DNA of 11,793 bases, taken from contig CADBNP010000209.1 in assembly GCA_902796095.1 (NCBI GenBank), forward strand, positions 1-11,793, written 5' to 3'. Shown here piece by piece: positions 6,803-11,793 of this stretch. The notes under the pieces were generated by a model. That model had not been told where the DNA came from. It was given only the letters and a program-made list of their open reading frames with translations, and ran no database searches. Every line of letters begins with the position of its first letter. The first letter of the stretch is position 1. A program made the translations under genes and the position numbers. This DNA comes from an uncultured Aeromonadales bacterium. Its GTDB lineage: Bacteria; Pseudomonadota; Gammaproteobacteria; Enterobacterales; Succinivibrionaceae.

Positions 6803-7777
6803 ATGAATGCCCTGAAACTTGTTCTGGCTCCCATGGACGGAGTCCTGGATGCTCCTTTGCGTCATGTTCTGACGAAAATCAATTTCTATGATTACTGCGA
6901 GAGTGAGTTCGTACGTATTACGGATATAACCGTTCCTGCCGGTGTCCTTCTGAAAAAGGTGCCGGAGCTGTCTTCCGGCGGCAGAACGGACAGCGGAACT
7001 CCCGTGTATGTGCAGCTGCTCGGTCAGTATCCGGAGGTAATGGCATCAAGTGCCGCTTTAGCCTGCAGAATGGGAGCCGCCGGCATAGATCTTAATTTCG
7101 GCTGTCCGGCAAAGCAGGTTAACAAATCCAACGGCGGTGCCGCTCTTCTTAAAACACCGGATCTTATTGCAGAAATCTGCAGGGCAGTGAGGGACTCTGT
7201 TCCTGAAAATATTCCGGTTACAGCCAAAATGAGGCTGGGGTATGACAGTGCCGATCATTTTCTTGAGATAGCAGAAAAGATATATTCCTCCGGTGTTGAT
7301 GCTCTCTGTGTTCACGGAAGAACGAAGGCTGACGGTTATCTTCCTGACACGGTGCGCTGGGATTTAATTGGAGAAATCAGAAAGCTGTGTCCTGTTCCGG
7401 TTATCGCAAACGGAGATATATTTGACCGTATTTCAGCAGAAAAATGTATTTTCGTAACCGGGTGCAGTATGCTGATGCTGGCCAGGGGGGCCCTTTATCT
7501 TCCTAATCTGGCCAATGTTATTCGAAACGGGGAAGAACCGTTTTCATATGAACAGATGGTGGAAACTGTTCATGAATTTATTGCGGCATTCCGTCGGTTC
7601 AGTCCGGAAGGAAATATTTTTGCCCGCATGAAACAGTTTCTCAGTTATCTGAGGGAATATTATAATGAGCTCACGGCAAATGAGATCTTTAAAAGAGTCT
7701 GCAGGTGCAGCAGCGAGGATGAGGCGCTGGCACTTCTTGATTCCACGGTTGCGGAGGTTATGAAAGGTGAAGAATAG
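6803..7777 (+). CDS. dusC: tRNA-dihydrouridine(16) synthase DusC
   Basis: A 324-residue flavoprotein that reduces uridine in the tRNA D-loop using NADPH; DusC acts at U16 in E. coli (315 residues there). The start LAPMDGVLD, the early ESEFVRI, QLLGQYP (Gln71 by FMN), NFGCPAKQVNKSNGGAALL with catalytic Cys101, AKMRLGYD (Lys142), VHGRTKADGY (His171) and IANGD (Asn203) are the family FMN and active-site motifs. EFVR and GRTK followed by GY favour DusC over DusA or DusB. There is no evident Shine-Dalgarno before the ATG; the stop of the FIST-EAL gene is only 14 bp away, so translational coupling is likely. The last 11 bp overlap the next gene. Confidence 0.93.
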   Translation: MNALKLVLAPMDGVLDAPLRHVLTKINFYDYCESEFVRITDITVPAGVLLKKVPELSSGGRTDSGTPVYVQLLGQYPEVMASSAALACRMGAAGIDLNFGCPAKQVNKSNGGAALLKTPDLIAEICRAVRDSVPENIPVTAKMRLGYDSADHFLEIAEKIYSSGVDALCVHGRTKADGYLPDTVRWDLIGEIRKLCPVPVIANGDIFDRISAEKCIFVTGCSMLMLARGALYLPNLANVIRNGEEPFSYEQMVETVHEFIAAFRRFSPEGNIFARMKQFLSYLREYYNELTANEIFKRVCRCSSEDEALALLDSTVAEVMKGEE

Positions 7778-8213
7778 GCTTTTTGCAGGGATGTTTTTCT
7801 TTCTCTTTTCCCTGTCTTCGTCAGCTGTTCCCCTGGACTGGAAAATGGTTCTGTCTGACAGACCGGAGGAAGGGCAGAAGGAGCGCAGTTCATACATTTT
7901 TCAGCGGGAGAATTCAGACGAGGTTATCTCCTTCAGGGTGGTAAAATCAGAGGATGCTTCAGATCCGAAGGCGCGGCTGGAAGCCATGGCGGCTGAAACC
8001 GGCTGCGTTCTGGAAAAAACTGTGAATACAGATCTTGAGTCTGCCGGCATTTTTCAGAGAGTCTGCAGAGCGGAGACAAAGGAATTCGGTTATCTTCTGA
8101 TTGTGAAGACTGGGAAGAAATATTCTCTTCTGATCACCGGTTACCACACGGATTTTAACTCAGTGAATGATTTAATGAAGAAATTGACATATGAACCAGA
8201 AATTGAGCTTTAG
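7767..8213 (+). CDS. Small exported protein, first of three tandem paralogues
   Basis: Unrecognised 148-residue protein. It starts at a GTG lying inside the end of dusC; GGAGG (7753-7757) is 9 nt upstream, and translation from this GTG gives a textbook signal peptide: MKNR, a hydrophobic run rich in Phe and Leu, then SSSA with probable cleavage after Ala20. The mature protein (about 128 residues) starts VPLDWK, has two cysteines (Cys80, Cys100) that could form a periplasmic disulfide, alternating strand-like stretches and a C-terminal helix-like segment (VNDLMKKL). The next two genes encode proteins with the same A-V/L-P-x-x-W start, two cysteines and a similar ending. The strand/helix order is loosely reminiscent of DcrB/PsbP-like folds, a weak guess. 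The 23-bp overlap with the next gene implies coupled expression. Function unknown. Confidence 0.8.
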   Translation: MKNRLFAGMFFFLFSLSSSAVPLDWKMVLSDRPEEGQKERSSYIFQRENSDEVISFRVVKSEDASDPKARLEAMAAETGCVLEKTVNTDLESAGIFQRVCRAETKEFGYLLIVKTGKKYSLLITGYHTDFNSVNDLMKKLTYEPEIEL

Positions 8214-8781
8214 CTTTAAGCACCTGAGATTGTTTACAGGTATTTCATGCATGCTGGCGGGTATTCTGTTTTCTTCTTCGTCGTCAGCAGTACCTCCGGG
8301 ATGGAAAATTGACAATGCCAGAACTAATCCCCAGTACCGCAGTTACGTGAAACGGTTCAAGGAGGCAGTTCTGTACAGTCGGGGTGTTTCCGACGGTTCC
8401 CCTTCCTATGTCTTCTGGGGACAGTTTACCAGAAGAACAGGCGAAGTTTACGACGAGGATGACATCCACCGCTACTACCTTGGAGCCGTGATCCCGTGTT
8501 TCAGCAAGGATCTGCTGAAGACGGATGAGGATGAAAGGGTTGTTATCGAATGCGATCAGCGTATTGAATCTGAAGACGGTGAATCGGATCCTGTTGTCAG
8601 ACATTATGTGGGCATATACAAGAATGCCGAGTATTCAGGTTTTATCGTGATAGGTGACGGTGTCACATATCAGGATATTGTAAATCTCGGATCAGATCCG
8701 AATCCGTCCCGTGTGACAGATCCAGATAAGGAAGGGAAGCGGAAGAAGAAAGGCGATGCTCTGTCAAACATGCCTCACTGA
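8191..8781 (+). CDS. Small exported protein, second of three tandem paralogues
   Basis: Unrecognised 196-residue protein. A signal peptide (basic start with Lys and Arg, hydrophobic run 13-28, SSSSSA, probable cleavage after Ala33) leads into a mature start VPPGWKIDN, close to those of the genes on either side. It is the most divergent of the three, with an insertion of about 30 residues after the N-terminus and an acidic middle (DEDD, TDEDE, ESEDGESD). The two cysteines (103, 121) are 17 residues apart, similar to the neighbours. The tail after about residue 167 is proline- and lysine-rich (GKRKKK at 182-187), absent from the other two. Cys20 lies inside the hydrophobic run in a poor lipobox (GISC), so a lipoprotein is unlikely. 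The start overlaps the previous gene by 23 bp and has only a weak ribosome site. Confidence 0.75.
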   Translation: MNQKLSFSFKHLRLFTGISCMLAGILFSSSSSAVPPGWKIDNARTNPQYRSYVKRFKEAVLYSRGVSDGSPSYVFWGQFTRRTGEVYDEDDIHRYYLGAVIPCFSKDLLKTDEDERVVIECDQRIESEDGESDPVVRHYVGIYKNAEYSGFIVIGDGVTYQDIVNLGSDPNPSRVTDPDKEGKRKKKGDALSNMPH

Positions 8782-8902
8782 GCAGTCGGGAGCACTGCCT
8801 GACAGGGCATGTCCTGCGGACTGAACTGCCGCTGTCATGTCACGGCCGGACTGTGAAGACCGGGGCGGGAACGCAGGATGGCGTTCGGGACCCAGGTTAT
8901 GT

Positions 8903-8931
8903 TTGAGGCTGCGGCGGATCTCTGTTATGGT
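8903..8931 (+). promoter_or_regulatory. Possible promoter for the third exported-protein gene
   Basis: TTGAGG (8903-8908), a 17-bp spacer and an extended -10 (TG at 8923-8924, then TATGGT at 8926-8931) lie in the 181-bp gap before the third gene. Transcription would start near 8938. The gap is more GC-rich than its surroundings and has small hairpins but no terminator with a T-tract. Confidence 0.3.
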
Positions 8932-8962
8932 ACTAATTTCAGGAGTGACTGATCGGTTGAAA

Positions 8963-9424
8963 ATGCGGATGATAAATTTTAAGAGAGTATTCTGTATTCT
9001 TGTTTCCTTTCTTTCTGTGCTTTTTGTGACTGAGGTTTCTGCTCTGCCGCAGGGATGGGAGAGAACTGACAATGTTAACGGCACGGTAAGTTTCAGACAT
9101 CCCGGGGAAAGTAAGCTGGTCACCTTTGCCGAGATCAAATCATCCTCTGACGGTCGCCGGTTTGATTTCAGCAAAAAGTCTGAGCTGGAAAAGTATAAAA
9201 TTCTGAGCTCCATGCTTCAGGATCTGGGGTACTGTACCGAGCGTGCAGTTTACGATACTGCTCTTTTCATGCTTTACTGCAGAGGGACTGCAAAGGATGA
9301 TTCCGGTGCGGAGATCCCGGTTATAGCCTATGTGAAGATGGAAAACACACGTCTCCTGCTGATTTTAGGCTTTTATAATGCCTCGAGACGTGATGTTTTT
9401 GATTTGATAGATAACTTCCGCTGA
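8963..9424 (+). CDS. Small exported protein, third of three tandem paralogues
   Basis: Unrecognised protein, 153 residues from the ATG at 8963. The frame is open back to 8837, but the residues before 8963 do not look like an exported N-terminus. A TTG at 8957 with AGGAG (8941-8945) 11 nt before it, or the ATG at 8969, are alternative starts. The signal peptide (KR, hydrophobic 9-22, EVSA, probable cleavage after Ala27) is followed by LPQGWERTDN. From about residue 40 it aligns by eye with the first paralogue along its length: an SF-strand, LVTFAEIKS, a helix, then Cys91 and Cys106, two strands (PVIAYVKM, RLLLILGFY) and a terminal helix (DVFDLIDNF). It ends three bases before the convergent exonuclease gene, with no terminator between them. 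Function unknown. Confidence 0.72.
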   Translation: MRMINFKRVFCILVSFLSVLFVTEVSALPQGWERTDNVNGTVSFRHPGESKLVTFAEIKSSSDGRRFDFSKKSELEKYKILSSMLQDLGYCTERAVYDTALFMLYCRGTAKDDSGAEIPVIAYVKMENTRLLLILGFYNASRRDVFDLIDNFR

Positions 9425-9427
9425 GAA

Positions 9428-10336
9428 CTATTTTTTGCTGATCTGCACTGCATTCATTATCATGGCTGTCAGGGTTCCTGCATTCAGGATTTTTATTACC
9501 TTCCCTTTTTCACTCAGCTCTTTGGCTTTTTTGCCCATGGGGCTGCCGGAAAGTTCAGCTGCGGACTCGCATATCAGATAGTCTGTCTTTCCGCTCAGAC
9601 TGTCGCGGTTGATTCCTCCGGCTCTGGCTATGAAATTAAGCAGAGCAAGTCGACTTTTCTGACTGTAGCTTTTTGAAATGACAACAGTTTTTCCGTAGAC
9701 AGGAGATGCAGGATCTGCATTTTCGTCAGGTTTGAATGATGATGCCCTGACGGTCTTCGGTGCCTCAAAATCTATGCCCAGTCTGTCGGCGTCCTTCATA
9801 AGATTCAGATATGCGTGATAGGTGGTTTCACAGTCGGCGATGCTTCGGTGTGCTCCCTGAACATTGATCCTGTAGTGGCTTTTCAGATATTCCAGCTTGT
9901 GAGAGCACAGATCAGGCAGTACCTTTCGGGCAACTCTGAGGGTATCCAGATAGTCGTTGGTAAAGAAGCTGCCGGACATCAACTCCCATTTGTCGTAAAT
10001 GAAGTTGATATCAAAATTGACGTTATGTCCGACTACAATGTCACTGCCGATGAAATCTATAAACTGGGGCAGCACCTCGCCCGGTTCTCCCGCTGATTTC
10101 AGCATGGAGTTGGTTATTCCTGTCAGAGAAGTAATGAATGAACTGATTCGGTTCCTTGGTTTGATCAGTTTCTGGAATCTTTCCGTAATTAAGCCGTTTC
10201 TTACGCGAAGAGCTCCCACTTCAATAATGTCATCATAGTATGTATTCATCCCGCTGGTTTCCAGATCCAGCACAACATAGTCCGTCAGCTTTTTCAGCAG
10301 ACTTTTTCCTTTGTTTCGAGTTGCATAGGAAAACAT
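9428..10336 (-). CDS. DEDDh 3'-5' exonuclease with C-terminal BRCT domain
   Basis: A 302-residue DnaQ-like exonuclease. Residues about 18-180 carry the three Exo motifs: LDLETSG (Asp24, Glu26), GHNVNFD (Asp109) and the HRSIAD motif (His163, Asp168), the DEDDh set that binds two metals. Residues about 214-296 form a BRCT domain (YGKTVVIS, FIARAGG, LSGKTDYLI, GKKAKE) like those of NAD-dependent DNA ligases and exonuclease-BRCT fusions; it probably docks the enzyme on DNA or a partner. It is not the replicative epsilon subunit, which lacks BRCT. The frame could begin 12 residues earlier (10372), but AGGAGG (10351-10346) sits 9 nt before the ATG at 10336, touches an intermediate ATG at 10345, and lies inside the longer version. 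It is divergent from jetA and convergent with the exported-protein genes. Confidence 0.88.
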   Translation of the reverse strand: MFSYATRNKGKSLLKKLTDYVVLDLETSGMNTYYDDIIEVGALRVRNGLITERFQKLIKPRNRISSFITSLTGITNSMLKSAGEPGEVLPQFIDFIGSDIVVGHNVNFDINFIYDKWELMSGSFFTNDYLDTLRVARKVLPDLCSHKLEYLKSHYRINVQGAHRSIADCETTYHAYLNLMKDADRLGIDFEAPKTVRASSFKPDENADPASPVYGKTVVISKSYSQKSRLALLNFIARAGGINRDSLSGKTDYLICESAAELSGSPMGKKAKELSEKGKVIKILNAGTLTAMIMNAVQISKK

Positions 10337-10404
10337 TTTTTCCATCCTCCTGTCTTGCCTTTTTTCTGGCATTTGGATGCGGTGCTTCAGGAAACCGCCA
10401 TCTG

Positions 10405-10434
10405 ATTATACAGATTTTCATCGGGATATCATAA
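10405..10434 (-). promoter_or_regulatory. Likely promoter of the exonuclease-BRCT gene
   Basis: On the minus strand a perfect TATAAT (10410-10405) is preceded by a weak -35 TTATGA (10434-10429) at 18 bp. Transcription would start near 10398, giving a leader of about 60 nt to the ATG at 10336. Confidence 0.45.
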
Positions 10435-10497
10435 CAGCGGCCGTCATGTCTGAGTTCTGATACATCCGGATTTGGATCTTTTTGATGCAATCTTTGC

Positions 10498-10506
10498 TGT
10501 CATAAT
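10498..10506 (+). promoter_or_regulatory. Possible promoter of jetA (extended -10)
   Basis: TG-T-CATAAT forms an extended -10 element about 42 bp before the jetA ATG. No good -35 lies at the right distance; TTGATG at 10482-10487 is too close. Together with the opposite promoter it places both starts in a 212-bp divergent region. Confidence 0.3.
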
Positions 10507-10548
10507 TTAAACTATGCGTGTTTTTGCGGATTACTTTCCTGATTTACC

Positions 10549-11793
10549 ATGAACTTTATTAATGATTATTCAGCCATTACCGGTCTGCTTGACAAGAACC
10601 GGACCTGGAAGCTTCTTCGCTCTGACAACGCTCCTCTTGTCATAGCGTTTCTGAAGAACATTTTCAGAGATGAAAGGGAAATTTCCTATGAGAAGGCGAG
10701 GGCCGAACTCAAGGAATGCTTTCAGGATATCAAGACGACTTTCGGAACGGAAGTGAGTTTCCGTCAGTCTTCCGATTATTTAAGACACTGGATGGAGCAG
10801 GGCTGGATTGTTGAGATGGACGGATCTGTCACCATGACGGATGCTGCTCAGAAGGCCATAGATTTTACCCAGATGCTGGAGAGTCCTGTGGTATCCACAT
10901 CGGCAACACACCTTCAGATCCTCCAGAATGAGGTTAAGCAGCTTTTTATTGATGTGAGCACGGATAAGAAGGTCAGGATCGGAGCTCTTCTGAAGCAGAA
11001 GCGTGAACTTGAGTCCCGTATTGACGCGGTAAAAATGGGCGGCGGCTCCTTCCTTACTCCTGCCGAGCAGAGAGAAAGAATGCGGACCATATATGAACTG
11101 GCGGAAAGGCTTCCTGCCGATTTCAGAAAGGTGGAGGAGGAAACAAGAGAAATAGACCGCAACACCCGTATACGTATGATAGAGCATTATTCCACCAGGG
11201 GACAGGTTCTGGAAAAGGTTCTGGAGGAGGAGCAGAAGCAGCGTCTGACAGAATACGGCACGGCATACGACGGCTTTTTCCGTATGATCTGCAATACTGC
11301 TGATCTTGATACATTCAAATATCAGATAGAGGAGCTTCTGAAGCATAAGGTTGCAGCTCATCTTAAGCCGGAGGAAAGATTCTTTCTCAGAGATCTCACC
11401 GGTATTCTGGTTACAGAATGTGAACGGGTGCGGAAGGTGAGGGCCAGAATAGACGAGAATATCAGATTCTATCTGGAGAATACGGATTTTGCGGAAAACA
11501 GGGCCGTTGACAGACTGCTGACTCAGCTTGAGCAGATGGCAGTTAAATTAAAGGAGGCACCGATAAATCTTAAAACGGAAAAGCTGAATTTTCAGATAGA
11601 TTCCGGATCGGTGGATGTGGACAGTATTGATGCCTATACTCTGAGATCTCCGGATGAAATAGCTGACTTTTCCGATATCAGGGATAATACGTCGGCCGGC
11701 AGTCTGTCACAGGGTGTTCTCAACAGTCTTGATACTGTGAGAATGTCCGAGGTTCGGGACAATATCCGCAGAACCCTGGGCAGAGCATCAGTC
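10549..11793 (+). CDS. jetA: Wadjet JetA-like DUF3375 protein (partial, runs off the window)
   Basis: The frame is open from the ATG at 10549 to the last base, 415 codons with no stop; a TGA at 10540 in the same frame rules out an earlier start. The protein matches DUF3375 (JetA), the kleisin-like MukF relative of Wadjet (JetABCD) SMC complexes, which recognise and cut small circular DNA. Evidence is the family-like start L-x-K-x-R-T-W-K-L-L-R-S-D-N-A-P (13-29), a winged-helix-like region with YLRHWMEQGWI (77-87) and a T-D-A-A-Q-K-A-I segment, a long charged helical middle (about 125-240; ELESRIDAVKMGG, DFRKVEEETREIDRN), and EYGTAYDGFF (235-244). Family members run to roughly 480-500 residues, so perhaps 70-90 are missing. 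No strong Shine-Dalgarno is seen. jetB (DUF4194), jetC (SMC ATPase) and jetD (nuclease) would be expected just downstream. A plain MukF or MksF is less likely. Confidence 0.83.
   Translation, partial: MNFINDYSAITGLLDKNRTWKLLRSDNAPLVIAFLKNIFRDEREISYEKARAELKECFQDIKTTFGTEVSFRQSSDYLRHWMEQGWIVEMDGSVTMTDAAQKAIDFTQMLESPVVSTSATHLQILQNEVKQLFIDVSTDKKVRIGALLKQKRELESRIDAVKMGGGSFLTPAEQRERMRTIYELAERLPADFRKVEEETREIDRNTRIRMIEHYSTRGQVLEKVLEEEQKQRLTEYGTAYDGFFRMICNTADLDTFKYQIEELLKHKVAAHLKPEERFFLRDLTGILVTECERVRKVRARIDENIRFYLENTDFAENRAVDRLLTQLEQMAVKLKEAPINLKTEKLNFQIDSGSVDVDSIDAYTLRSPDEIADFSDIRDNTSAGSLSQGVLNSLDTVRMSEVRDNIRRTLGRASV

Noticed and set aside
8837..8962. Upstream extension of the third exported-protein gene
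   Set aside because: The 42 extra residues are Arg/Gly-rich and would bury the signal peptide; a start near 8957-8969 fits the two paralogues.
8764..9213. 149-codon minus-strand frame across the second and third exported-protein genes
   Set aside because: It resembles no protein I know, has a low-complexity antisense look, and overlaps the signal peptide and motifs of the better-supported gene.
9815..10238. Plus-strand frames inside the exonuclease-BRCT gene
   Set aside because: They are antisense to a gene with complete catalytic motifs.
10780..11361. 193-codon minus-strand frame near the right end
   Set aside because: It is antisense to the uninterrupted 415-codon JetA frame, which has family-level similarity.

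Overview
The window looks like chromosome from a gammaproteobacterium. It carries pepN (3' part), a DUF2835 gene, pyrD and zapC in the same order as in many gammaproteobacteria, followed by dusC. Within that class, the moderate GC content, the very AT-rich spacers and the accessory genes would fit a gut or rumen Succinivibrionaceae-type bacterium. That placement is inference; no rRNA gene or marker here settles it. I see no transposase, integrase, tRNA, rRNA or CRISPR array.

Left part (1-2592): pepN, the DUF2835 gene and pyrD lie close together on the + strand and end at a clear intrinsic terminator. Middle part (2533-4211): zapC stands alone between two unusually long, AT-rich, dyad-rich spacers of 547 and 565 bp. 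These spacers hold three copies of the 14-bp palindrome GATCTGATCAGATC, a pair of 17-bp direct repeats, five A-tract/T-tract blocks spaced about three helical turns apart, a long inverted repeat, and a terminator after zapC. Most of this has no explanation from the neighbouring genes.

Right-middle part (4212-9424): a cyclic-di-GMP phosphodiesterase with a FIST sensor, a degenerate GGDEF-like middle and a complete EAL active site is followed at 14 bp by dusC. dusC overlaps the first of three consecutive genes for small exported proteins. These share a mature N-terminus of the form A-(V/L)-P-x-x-W and two cysteines, so they look like divergent tandem paralogues of an unrecognised family.

Right end (9428-11793): a minus-strand DEDDh exonuclease with a BRCT domain is divergent from an open reading frame that runs off the window without a stop codon. 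That frame encodes a DUF3375 protein, i.e. JetA, the kleisin-like subunit of the Wadjet (JetABCD) SMC system that removes small circular DNA such as plasmids. The rest of the system, if present, lies beyond position 11793.
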